From positions 1 to 11,649 of the forward strand of contig JANBPT010001259.1 in the NCBI GenBank assembly GCA_027575765.1: 11,649 nt of DNA, read 5' to 3'. The notes beneath the pieces were generated by a model. The model ran no database searches and had not been told where the DNA came from. It worked only from the letters and a program-made list of their open reading frames with translations. Within the stretch, counting starts at the first letter, position 1. Each line of letters opens with the position of its first letter. Both the position numbers and the translations under genes were made by a program. Origin of the DNA: Tieghemiomyces parasiticus (lineage: Eukaryota; Kickxellomycota; Dimargaritomycetes; Dimargaritales; Dimargaritaceae). Positions 1 to 7,993 of the stretch are shown here, in pieces.

Positions 1-720
1 TAGGATAAATCACATGTAAATGCATAGCAGACAATGGCCGCGGTAGATACACCGAGGGACTATCAGCTGTACATCGGTCCAAGGTAACCCATGTCTCGTC
101 CGCACCTCGCTACTCTCGCCTTTACATCCGGCACATTTATGCGATATGGAGACAGCGGAGGATAGGGGCCCTGGAAAGGCCCGAACCTGTCCTTCGGTTG
201 CCTAGTCACGTCGGCACCCTCCTCCATCTGTACATTGAAGTTGTTTTTTGTGATACTGGTAACTGCACGGCTCAGGCTTGTCGATAATGAAACGAAAGGG
301 GTCGCATCTCACCTACTGGCCCGTACTTTATGGTAATGTCAGATATGTGAATATATTGGATGCGATGGCATTAGGAGAGGTCCACTCAGGTAGACGTAGC
401 GTATAAATGCGAAATCGTTATGAGAGGTGGTATATGGGAACGGTGGAATACAGATGGAGTCAGCGTCAAAAATATGGGAAACGGAGGTCGTGAGATAAGT
501 GCATGTGCGCGGAAGTAATGGAAATAGAAAGACTTGACAGAAATGGAGATGCCTCGAAAGGTATCTAAAACTGGGTTGTAAGGGGAGGGGGAAGGCTGTG
601 GTAAGGCCAGCCATCTAGACCTAGCATCACGTATGTAATAGTCAAAGTAGATAGTCCCTACAAAACTCAACGTGTACATCGTCCGATATAAAGCGCTCAC
701 GGGTTCTTGGTGACCACACT
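1..720. other. Stretch without a confident gene, downstream of the PAQR gene
   Basis: I see no recognisable gene here. From about 330 to 620 the + strand is strongly purine-rich, meaning pyrimidine-rich on the minus strand. The same pattern lies upstream of the PAQR and PRL minus-strand genes, so this could be the leader or promoter of another minus-strand gene ending near the window edge. A minus-strand frame at 63-227 begins ATG GAG GAG and encodes 54 residues of proline-rich hydrophilic sequence; I do not recognise it. An overlapping + frame is also open from about 9 to 288 but lacks an ATG, so one or both are chance. No poly(A) signal for the PAQR transcript stood out. Confidence 0.4.
63..227 (-). 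CDS. Possible small unrecognised protein (weak)
   Basis: A 54-codon minus-strand frame starts at an ATG at 227 and stops at 63. The product starts MEEGADVTRQ, has a central FGPFQGPYPPLSPY segment and ends GYLGPMYS. It has no family motif that I know. Support is indirect: a pyrimidine-rich leader lies upstream on the coding strand, as before the firm genes, with an A-rich stretch just ahead of the ATG. Its start context (ACAG before ATG) differs from the GCC-ATG of three of the four firm genes. It overlaps an open + frame, so chance is a real alternative. Confidence 0.18.
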   Translation of the reverse strand: MEEGADVTRQPKDRFGPFQGPYPPLSPYRINVPDVKARVARCGRDMGYLGPMYS

Positions 721-2166
721 CTATGCAATGGAACCGGAGCAACCGAAGGTATAGCGACTCTGGTGGAACTGGAGGGCGGCCATATAGTGGAGGTAGATTC
801 CACCCACAACACAGACGTGCCAGAGCTGGTGGGAGTTGCCAATGTTATCAAACAAGCCAGGATAGAGCCGCTCGGGGTACTTCTTGGCGTAAAAGTAGAC
901 CCCGGTGGCGTAGACCATGAGGGACTTGGCGACCGGGGCGATAAACTGGCCAGTGGGGCCCAAGCCGCGATCGTAGGCGAGGTGCAGGAGCGGCAGAAAC
1001 CCGGAGGCTGACATGAGCACAAACACAGTGACTCGGATGTAGCGGTACTCGCTGTAGTCGAACCACGGGAAACTGCTCAGAACCACGCCGGTGGCCCCAA
1101 TCAGCACTGTGAAGAAGAGATAAAAATTGCGAAGTCCCGTCGCACAGTAGAATCCGTAGTAGTCTACCACCACAGTGGAGGCCGTGATGAGAATCGAGAT
1201 GCCAATGTAGTCTAGCATCACGGCGCACCGCATGGTGGGCAGATGCGAGTGGTGGCAAAAGGTGTGGTACATGGTACTGCAGAAAAGGCACTTGCAGGCA
1301 GCGGCGAAGAAGAACAGAAATATGAGGCGGTCCACCCAGAGCGGCGATAGGGCGTCACCAGCGTGAGCAATCAACTGGTCGTCGACCTGGGCCGGTAAAC
1401 GATACGCGAGTTCGTAGACGGCCAGGGCCAAAAAGAACACCAGCCCCAGAAGATGGGTCCAAATATTACCCGTCTCATTGTGGAACTGGAAGATGCTGCC
1501 TAGGCACTGGGCCTTGGTGTGCAGAAACCGGTAGCCTGAGGTGATGTACTCGTTCTCTTGCCATTCGACAGGCAGCTCCTCAAAGTGCAGGAGGCGGCGT
1601 GCTCCCAGGTATACAGCCCGGCTAGCTACCAGGGTTGCGTCGCGGGTGGTGGAGCCGGCCTTGACAAACTTGGACTCCACCCGAGCCACGGCGCCTTCCA
1701 GGCGAGTTCGGAAGGAGTCGAGGGAGGCGAACTCGGCGTAGCGGTCCTCGACAAACTGCACGGTGGCGTAGAACCGGTGCAAAGACTGGGCTTCAAGGTT
1801 GGCCAACCAGTCCTCCATGATTGCCACGGCAGCGTCAGCCTTCTCAGCCAGGGTGATAGAGCGGTCGTGATCGACGGTCGAGATGGCACTAGCAAGCTCG
1901 GCAACTGTCGTGACTTCATCATCCTCGGGGGCACTGTTGGGCTCGCTCTCGGGGTCCTCTTCGGTGGCCGTGTCATAGTGGTAAGTGTGTCGGGCCATGG
2001 CCTCGGTGTGCTTGGCAGCGAACAGACGGCGTGTGGCGTCTATACCTTTCTTGGATGACCGCTCGACCTGTTTGCAACGGGACTCGATACTCTGGAAGGC
2101 ACTGTCCATACGGTCAAGAATGGACATCTCAACATCGGCCAGAGGGAAAGGGAAAGCGCCCGCCAT
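721..2166 (-). CDS. IZH3-like PAQR family seven-helix membrane protein (adiponectin receptor / hemolysin III superfamily)
   Basis: This single-exon gene encodes 481 residues. The last ~280 form a PAQR domain: a YITSGYR motif near 207-212, FHNETGNIWTH at 228-238, then seven hydrophobic segments (about 235-255, 279-300, 312-339, 347-365, 375-398, 408-426 and 448-468). The metal-site signature is complete: S297 and H301 with H306-S307 (SxxxHxxxxHS), D319 in LDYIG, and H446/H450 in HQLWH. PAQR proteins are zinc-dependent ceramidase-like hydrolases or receptors, and the fungal IZH group affects zinc and sterol homeostasis. The ~190-residue helical, acidic N-terminal extension and total length resemble yeast IZH3 rather than the short IZH1/2. 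The start ATG sits in AAGCC-ATG-GCG. No intron is needed, unlike the other firm genes here. The identity as a PAQR is secure; assignment to the IZH3 subgroup rests on length and architecture. Confidence 0.93.
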   Translation of the reverse strand: MAGAFPFPLADVEMSILDRMDSAFQSIESRCKQVERSSKKGIDATRRLFAAKHTEAMARHTYHYDTATEEDPESEPNSAPEDDEVTTVAELASAISTVDHDRSITLAEKADAAVAIMEDWLANLEAQSLHRFYATVQFVEDRYAEFASLDSFRTRLEGAVARVESKFVKAGSTTRDATLVASRAVYLGARRLLHFEELPVEWQENEYITSGYRFLHTKAQCLGSIFQFHNETGNIWTHLLGLVFFLALAVYELAYRLPAQVDDQLIAHAGDALSPLWVDRLIFLFFFAAACKCLFCSTMYHTFCHHSHLPTMRCAVMLDYIGISILITASTVVVDYYGFYCATGLRNFYLFFTVLIGATGVVLSSFPWFDYSEYRYIRVTVFVLMSASGFLPLLHLAYDRGLGPTGQFIAPVAKSLMVYATGVYFYAKKYPERLYPGLFDNIGNSHQLWHVCVVGGIYLHYMAALQFHQSRYTFGCSGSIA

Positions 2167-4090
2167 GGCTTATGAATGAGGGCGTCTCGGGCTGGCGGGG
2201 CGGGGGGCTGGCTGGGGGTATCGGGCGAGGTTGGTAAAAAGAACTAGGGCTGAGGTGGAACCAAAATAATCTAAGAGTCGCGCAGATGGCCGGGTGGGTA
2301 GGCAGGGAATGACGGCACTAGGCTGGGAGTTAGAGTGGACCGGTGAGGTGCAAGCGGGTACTCGTTCGTTAGCAAAAGGAATAACGGTCTACATAAGCGT
2401 TTGGAAATGGGGAGAGTGGCGAATGACCGGGACTTGGGGGGTTATGCAATATTCGAAGTGACCAGTTAGAGAGGTAGGCCCTACGGCGCGAACCAGGAGG
2501 AGTGGTGAGGTTGTGTAATAATTGGCGTCCGATAAAAAAAATGTGTGGAGGGCTGGACACGAATGACGAGTTGGTTCTGGAGAGAAAGAGGGACTGGGTG
2601 AACGGTCAACCACAGAGGAGAGAGGAAGCTCGGTAAGGTGGGAGGATTGCAGAGGATCGATAACGAGTAAAAAAATATTCACCATCAACACTGGGTAAAC
2701 ATAAACTGGGGTTGTTATGAATCTGCAGGCGTTCACCGGGAGATGTCTATATACATAGAAAAGAAAGGAAGAAAAGGGAGGGCGGGAGGTCTGAAGATGG
2801 CGGTCAGCTCCGGTCACGGTTACACCAGCCATGGGTGCCCAAGCCAAGGGAAAACAGGAGGGAGAAGAGTCGAACTCAAAAGCGTAGGGGTGCCAATCAA
2901 TCATCCCTAATCCGCCAGTTAAAGGTAAAAGGAGTGACCCCTACCCCGTGGCGTTTAATGTGAACGTCGGCTCATTTGACATCCGGAGAAAGTGGGACGA
3001 TGACGATAGACAGTATCGGTCGAAAACAAAAGAAAGCAAAAAATGGCCCGATAAGCCAGGATGTAGTGCGGACTTACCGGTTCGGTGGGCTGGAGGACTG
3101 CGCGGTTGAGGCCGGCGGTGTGAATCAGACGCCAATAGCGTTCGGTGTGATGTGACAATCGATAGAACTTAACAACTAGGAGGGTACGGGCCCATGGGAA
3201 CACAGTCAGGGGACAGCTGGGCAGTAAGAGCTGTAGATTGGATAGCAGGAGCAACTAGTAGCACAGAAGTGGGCGGTAAGATACGGCGGAACTAGGGTCG
3301 TGCTGAGGAAAGCCAACGAAGAGCAGGGGGTATGTTAGACGGGGACTGAGAGGTAGCGGCCGCCTGGCGTGGATGTAGCCAGGGCGTTGGTAATATGATG
3401 CAACGTGGGGGCCGGGGTATCGCTAACCAGGGGAGTGTGCAGCAGTGCCGTGACGGCGGCAGAGAGACGGGTGAGGAAGGCGAACGTGTTCACCGGCGGG
3501 GCTGGACGAGGGGGCGAGTATAACGGACTAGGTTTGCCTGGGGGAGGGGAGCGCGATGGAGTGAGCAGCCCAGTAACGATGTGGGGGGAGGGAAAGGACG
3601 GATATCAAGTGCAAACCGGGGCAGTAGGGCGAATGAGGGGTAGAATCGTATCGCAAGTGAGGCGAAGGACGTTGTGGGTTATGGGGTTAGATTGCATAAC
3701 GTGCCGTCAAAGCTAAGGTAGAGTAGATTAGGTTAGGAAGTCGTAATGAGGGGTTAGTGGGCCTTTGAAATCGGGGGCCGCGGTACTGTAAAAACCTCGC
3801 CGGCGTGCCAAGCGTTAGATAGATAGCGTAACGAAAGATGAAGATTGGGGGAGGCGCGTGGAAAGCTGCCAAGGCCCGCTAACGTAAGGTGGGTTGAGCG
3901 TTGGGAGACCGGTTGGGCAGAATAGACAAACATAAAATGCGCCCTGGCAAACGTAGGATTTCAAGGGAAGGAGAGAAAGTCGTACGGGAATAGGACGGGT
4001 TAGGAATCGACGGGGTATTAATAAGGTGGGACAGGAGGTCCCCGGCGAGCCAGCCACCCCGATATTGGCAAGGGCTTAGTCCTGGTGGCA
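2167..4090. other. Long purine-rich intergenic region upstream of the PAQR gene
   Basis: About 1.9 kb with no firm gene. The + strand is dominated by G and A, so the minus strand reads as near-continuous C/T. This depletes stop codons on the minus strand and produces several long but low-complexity open frames (for example 2389-2904 and 2955-3254) that I do not accept as genes by length alone. The 2.2-2.3 kb end is probably the PAQR promoter and leader. One fragment, minus 3078-3175, is bounded by a plausible acceptor and a GTAAGT donor and is listed separately. No TATA box, tRNA or repeat array was seen. Confidence 0.5.
3078..3175 (-). other. Possible orphan exon (weak)
   Basis: On the minus strand a CCCTCCTAG acceptor precedes a 98-nt open segment that ends at a consensus donor, CCG|GTAAGT at 3077. 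The translation includes KFYRLSHHTERYWRL and ends AVLQPTEP, which is less repetitive than the surrounding compositional frames. I do not recognise the family, I found no phase-matching downstream exon, and no ATG is attached. It could be a 5' exon of an unannotated gene, an upstream non-coding exon of the PAQR transcript, or chance. Confidence 0.15.
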
Positions 4091-4140
4091 TGTATGCGCG
4101 GCAATCCCCAACGCACCAACAGCATCGTCCGCCCGCGGCA

Positions 4141-4385
4141 ATACCCCTCGCGTAAAGGATTAGGTAAGGAGTGTCGTTCGATCACCCCTCCTTCTCGTAA
4201 CCCTTCTCCCGAAAAGGCAGCCGCTTTAGTAAACCGAGGTTATGCTTAACGTGAGCGATCAGCCATAGCGCTGACTCCACCAGCACTATATCAGCGAGGA
4301 GTCAGCGTAGGCGAGGGCACAGCCGGCCGCCACCAGGGAACCAGGGCTGGCACGATTTGCCCCTTACCTTCCCATACCCCTCGCG
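4141..4385. repeat. 12-nt direct repeat pair, 233 bp apart
   Basis: ATACCCCTCGCG occurs at 4141-4152 and again at 4374-4385. The copies are exact. The second continues into a hairpin with a GNRA-type loop (TCGC-GAAA-GCGA, 4381-4392), while the first is followed by TAAAGG. The 10-bp inverted repeat at 4269-4307 lies between them. Function unknown. Confidence 0.6.
4269..4307. repeat. Perfect 10-bp inverted repeat with 19-nt spacer
   Basis: CGCTGACTCC at 4269-4278 is the exact reverse complement of GGAGTCAGCG at 4298-4307, separated by 19 nt. Each arm contains TGACTC, the core of a bZIP (Gcn4/AP-1-like) site, in opposite orientations. It could be a paired regulatory site or an RNA hairpin; no transcript is known. 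Confidence 0.65.
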
Positions 4386-4829
4386 AAAGCGAAGCTAGAT
4401 GCACCGTAGTGGCTTCCAACGGAGGTGGGATGGGGGAAGTTGGGAGCCGCATACACGAACACCCTCCAGTAATAGCGTAAGCGAGAATGGTGAGGAAGAA
4501 GGACGCTGCTGACCAGCTCGCTACTCGTAAGAAAAACAAGCAAACTAAATTGCAGGTGAAAATATGATTCGTCCAAATGGCCACCATCGTCCTATCACCT
4601 TTATCCCTTAGTCGCCACCACCCCCTGCCGTCTGTGATAGAGATAGGCCGTGGAAGGATGGGGCCGGGCGCTTGCAGGATTGTGGGAAGCCAGGTTGGCG
4701 TGTGAGAGGCAGGTTACCAGAGCAGGCGCACGTCGGAGTCCAGGCGGCCGCCGTGATTGGATCATCCAAGCTAGCCGGGTGGCCCTCCTTACCGGGACAG
4801 GCCAACCGACGGGCTGGTGCCCTCTGTGA

Positions 4830-4841
4830 AGGGGGCCCCCT
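4830..4841. repeat. 12-bp GC palindrome
   Basis: AGGGGGCCCCCT reads identically on both strands. It is flanked by further C-rich sequence on the 3' side. No function is implied by sequence alone. Confidence 0.6.
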
Positions 4842-5140
4842 CCCCCTCACGTCTGCGGGAACGGCCCCATCTGCCCATTGGATAGGTCTCGAGGTTGAGC
4901 AGGGCAGAGGGAAGCGGCAGGGTTCACTGGGGTCTATGCGAGACGAGAACGGCTGGGTGCTGACCAATCAATGGTCCATGCTGCCAGACGACATGGCGCG
5001 TGCAAGGGTAGTTGATCTCCCTTATCCCTCGTGCTTCAGCCGCACCCTTACGCCGCCCAGCCGCCGGCTTCGGCTGACTCTATGAGGGTGAAGGCATGTA
5101 GGGTCACATATCGGTCTCTTGTAAGTGTCGGAGATAGTAA

Positions 5141-5181
5141 GCACCCCTGGTTTGCGCGACGGACGGGGGTGCCACGCAACC
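5141..5181. repeat. Two overlapping, mutually exclusive stem candidates
   Basis: GCACCCC (5141-5147) pairs perfectly with GGGGTGC (5166-5172). GGTTTGCG (5149-5156) pairs with CGCAACC (5175-5181) with one bulged T. The arms interleave. The 2-nt linker at 5173-5174 looks too short for both stems to coexist as an ordinary pseudoknot, so they would compete. Whether the region is transcribed is unknown. Confidence 0.4.
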
Positions 5182-5340
5182 CTCGTATGTTACACACAAA
5201 ATGGCTTGATGGCCTGCCCTTGATGGGCTAATTACCTCATAGGCAGAGTAAGGCGGGTAGTGAAACTTGCAGTATAGTATGTCTGTCTCTTTGCTAAGCT
5301 TGACAGGTGTTTCATTATCAGATGTCGAGAGCCTGCGTGA

Positions 5341-5866
5341 GGTGATCTAGAAAGAAATAATAATAATAAAACACTCTAGATGACACGAGGGGACAAGGTA
5401 AAAGGAACGTTACAGCTAAACTTAAAAGCAGAGCGGGCACCACCAAGCGAGCCAAATGTTAACCCTCACCCAAACTAGGAGTGTGGCCCGGAAGTAGCTT
5501 AGTCAACACGCAAAACGGTAAATAACGATGGAGGGAATTGGGGCAGGAAGGTGGCCGCTCGGATGGTTAATTACGAGAAATGCAGAAGAGTCATGGTCAA
5601 AGCGCCGTAAGAGAACTGAACGTCAGACAGGGTGCGGAGAGAGGAGAAAAGAGAGCAGCGTGGACGGAGATGGAGCGTGCTGGAGCGAAGTGAAAATATA
5701 CGGTGGTAAAAAAAAAGACTAAAAAAATGGGCGAGTGGTAAACGTAGATATAGTGGCTGAGATGAGTACTTGAGTGGCTGTCACGGCACGCTCCGAATCA
5801 CGGAATACAGGGGTTGTCCTTCTGGCCGTGGCAAAGGAAGATGCAGCGAACAACCTCTTGAGCACA
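5341..5866. other. Intergenic region downstream of the PRL gene
   Basis: No gene recognised. It contains a TCTAGA-based inverted repeat around an AAT microsatellite (5345-5381), a purine-rich + strand from about 5480 to 5720, and two A-runs (5708-5716 and 5721-5727) separated by GACT. On the PRL transcript these A-runs read as U7-AGUC-U9, about 140 nt past the stop codon, and could lie in the 3' UTR. No AATAAA-like signal was seen on the minus strand here. Confidence 0.45.
5345..5381. repeat. 7-bp inverted repeat flanking an AAT microsatellite
   Basis: ATCTAGA at 5345-5351 and TCTAGAT at 5375-5381 are perfect inverted copies around an A/T-rich spacer containing about four AAT units (5356-5369). 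Each arm is itself nearly palindromic. Too short to call a transposon terminus. Confidence 0.55.
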
Positions 5867-6713
5867 TCACATGATGGTGCACTTGCCCTTGCTTCGCCGC
5901 CGATAAGTCTCGACGTACTGAAGCTGCTTACGGTTGATAGCACCGTTACGCTTGGACCGGATGAATTGCACCGAGTCCAGGGGCGACATGCCATACTCGA
6001 TAAGTGCGATGGCAACAAGGATGGGCGCCCGGCCGAGACCGGCAACGCAGTGCACCGCGATGGTGTTCTTGTCTGGGTTGGCACCGTCGGCACCGAAGCG
6101 CTGCTGGATCAGCCGCAACCACTGGTCCACAATGTGAGCCGGCGGGGGTGCACCGTCCGGAAAGGACCAGTCATGAATGGCGATACCCTTGTCCTCTAAG
6201 GGCTTTTTCTGGTAGGTCACGTCGCACGCCCGCACGACGTCCTTGACATTGTACCGTTCCATTTCCTGTAGTCAGGGTGGCGTGAAGGTAAGGAAGAATG
6301 GGCGGCGGCGGTGGAGTTGAGGGGTTAGCCGTGACACCCTAGTAATTATCGAGTTGAGTCGATCTCGCGTAGGCCCCGTACTCAGAGGCCAGCGTGTCGT
6401 CTGGTTAGGTGGCCTAGTCGTGAGGCGAGGGGGGTGGTATGTGTCGGGTGGCATCCTGGACGGGTACGGGGGGGGGAGGAGGCAGCGGGGCTGAAACCTT
6501 GAGGTGCAATAAGCCTGGGGCGGAATGCGCCCAATGCATCACATATATCGATGGGCCCTCAGAGCTAGCGGGTCAACTTACTTTTAAGTATATGGGCAGC
6601 GTGTTGTTGGACGGGGCGTCAAAGATTAGGAAGCGGAGGCCCTGGTACTCCAGAAAAGTCGGGGGCGTGATGAGCCGCTGGCTCTTCGCTGAGGATGGGA
6701 GTGGGCGAGACAT
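5867..6713 (-). CDS. PRL-type (PTP4A) prenylated protein tyrosine phosphatase, two exons
   Basis: Exons are 6582-6713 and 5867-6265 on the minus strand. The 316-nt intron has donor AAA|GTAAGT and acceptor ACTACAG|GAA, both phase 0, and restores the PRL run YLKEMERYNV. The 176-residue product compares with about 170 for animal PRLs. It contains FLIFDAPS (29-36), C58 in the VRACDVTY segment (the usual redox partner of the catalytic cysteine), general acid D81 in DWSFPDGAPP, and the P-loop HCVAGLGRA with nucleophile C117 and R123. It ends in a basic stretch (RRRSKGK) plus the CaaX box CTIM, predicting prenylation and membrane attachment. PRLs bind CNNM magnesium transporters in animals; a fungal partner is not visible. 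The first Asp of the usual FDDG is replaced (FPDG). The start at 6713 (GAGCGCC-ATG) fits the family length, though the frame stays open upstream to 7226. Confidence 0.93.
6266..6581 (-). other. PRL gene intron
   Basis: Phase-0 intron of 316 nt with donor GTAAGT. The 3' end reads CCCTGACTACAG, so a CTGAC branch-like motif lies only a few bases from the acceptor AG, with little pyrimidine tract between. On the + strand the intron holds a G9 run (6468-6476) followed by GGAGG and GGGG, so the transcript carries a C9 run. Confidence 0.88.
6468..6490 (+). repeat. G-run with G-quadruplex potential, on the template strand of the PRL intron
   Basis: Nine consecutive G (6468-6476) followed by AGGAGGCAGCGGGG. 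Several G-tracts lie within about 25 nt, so G-quadruplex formation on the + strand is possible. This strand is the template for PRL transcription. Confidence 0.45.
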
Positions 6714-7480
6714 GGCGCTCAATTGGGCTGGGAGAGGGCCAAGTGATGCGCGCACTTTGGGCAAAGGTTGGATGTGCCGTGCCGAGGGGGGGGCGAAGGG
6801 GACGGGTAGGGTCGCGAGGCCCTGGCGAAATGCGCTAACGTTACAGTGGGTGGCGAACCTGTTTACGGGGAGGGGATAAGACCAGCAGTAGGTTCCGGTC
6901 CGAAGAGGGGGCAGATGGGGAGGGGCGAGGAGCACCGAGGGAACGTGCGGACCAGACCGCTGCCGAAGCACATTAGAGTGGAAAGGGGAAGTAGAAGAGA
7001 TAAAGGGATCTCCGAGGGGAGTTGGGGCAGAGAATAGGCTAGCCAAGAGCGACAAGTAGGAGAGGTGCCAGGGTTCAAGCGATGGGGTCGAGGTAGCAGG
7101 GTAAAGATTCGTATTGTTGTCAGCGGTGAAAGAAGGATAGCGTGTATCGCTACTGGCGGTCAAGGGGAAAAGACTGGGTGGCGGGTGGGATGCACAGAGC
7201 GAGAGTGCGGTAGAGAAAGGCTCCAAGAGGGGCGGAATGACAAGATCCGGTGAGACGAGGGTACTAATGTCAAACGAAGGAGGTCTGGTAGCGGTAGAAA
7301 CCGGCTGGCCGGGAGGTTAGGTAGAAGAAACATGGGGTGCAGGTAGACCCAGGCCAGGCCGGGCCCCAAAGTGCACAGGGCATGTGGTGATGCAGTTGAG
7401 CGGGTGGCGGGGTAGGCCCTGTCGCATCCCAGCAACACTACCCCCTCCGCGATAGATATTGGCGCCAGCTAACAAGCGGG
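6714..7480. other. Purine-rich flank upstream of the PRL gene
   Basis: Probable promoter and leader of the PRL gene, with nothing else recognised. The + strand is purine-rich to about 7330, so the minus strand is C/T-rich and the PRL exon-1 frame runs open, without stops, up to 7226. The extension is proline- and serine-rich, low complexity and unlike any PRL N-terminus. I take it as a compositional effect. No TATA box was seen in it. Confidence 0.5.
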
Positions 7481-7494
7481 AGGGCGTCAGACGG

Positions 7495-7993
7495 ATGTCA
7501 ACAGGGAAGCAGCTGGCGGGTAGAGTGCCGTTCCTCGTCCTCCTAGGCCACGGCGACTGAGGGTCTATTATTCTCCTCTTCCCCTTCCGGCCTGGCCCAC
7601 CCAAGATGTGTGCAGTGAGGCGAGGACACTGGGCCTGTCTCCGCTGTAGATAACCATGGTGGAGAGTCAATCGTACGAATCATCGAAAGAGCAAAATTTT
7701 GGGATGTGCTCTTCACGACGTCAGGTCCCATACTCGGCAGTGCCCTCAACACCCCAGTTGCTCACCACCCACCCCATCTTTGTACCCTTGCCCCTCAATC
7801 CTTTCGCCCTCTGTACTACTACCCACAGTATACCGGCTTGATGACATGTAACCAGCGCCTAAACAGTGGGCCGCGGTCTGAGTTGGAGTTGATTACCCCG
7901 CCTTCGCCGTCCAATTGCCTGGAAGACATAAACGTACTAAAAAAAAAACTGGAGCCAACCGCAGTGGGCACGCTTAGGGTAAAATTCACGTGA
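7495..7993 (+). CDS. Possible unrecognised small spliced gene
   Basis: A + frame open from 7619 to 7993 encodes a stretch that reads like protein, including ESIVRIIERAKFWDVLF and GPILGSALNTP, then a C-terminal part with LELITPPSPS and EDINVLKKKLEP. It has no ATG at its 5' end. A first exon at 7495-7519 (ATG TCA ACA ... GCG G|GTAGAG) joins in phase to an acceptor CGCTGTAG|AT at 7649, giving about 122 residues starting MSTGKQLAD, with a 130-nt intron. A GTAAAA at 7979 could be a further donor. I recognise no family. A run of ten A within the frame (about 7939-7948) would be slip-prone. The exon structure is a guess built on frame continuity. Confidence 0.28.

Larger units (their letters stand above)
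4091..5340. other. Compositionally balanced region with repeats and CCAAT motifs, no firm gene
   Basis: Base composition changes abruptly near 4090 from purine-rich to mixed. Within this stretch are a 10-bp inverted repeat (4269-4307), a 12-nt direct repeat (4141-4152 and 4374-4385), a small GAAA-tetraloop hairpin (4381-4392), a GC palindrome (4830-4841) and alternative stems at 5141-5181. CCAAT or its complement occurs near 4756, 4877 and 4965, a common feature of eukaryotic promoters. Frames exist on both strands (+4672-5085 and minus 4608-4967), but both start at non-ATG codons and match nothing I know. A non-coding RNA gene or small spliced gene could be hidden here, but I cannot demonstrate one. 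Confidence 0.45.

Noticed and set aside
2866..2877. tRNA B-box-like sequence (GAGTTCGACTCT on the minus strand)
   Set aside because: Flanking bases do not form a T-stem, and no A box, anticodon arm or acceptor stem could be built around it.
2389..2904. 171-codon minus-strand open frame
   Set aside because: It lies in C/T-rich sequence where stop codons are depleted. Apart from the first ~25 residues it is Ser/Pro/Leu-rich low complexity. A phase-matched upstream exon was not found.
3405..3716. 103-codon + open frame
   Set aside because: Gly/Arg/Val-rich translation that mirrors G-rich composition; no motif and no splice or leader signals.
4291..4587. 98-codon minus-strand frame with hydrophobic start
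   Set aside because: No motif, and it spans the inverted and direct repeats. Composition explains it.
4608..5085. Overlapping open frames on both strands (minus 4608-4967, plus 4672-5085)
   Set aside because: Both begin at non-ATG codons and have no recognisable motif. The plus frame has a later ATG at 4936 with a somewhat protein-like stretch, but no supporting exon was found.
5345..5381. Possible terminal inverted repeats of a small transposon
   Set aside because: Arms are only 7 bp around a 23-nt microsatellite spacer, with no target-site duplication or transposase.
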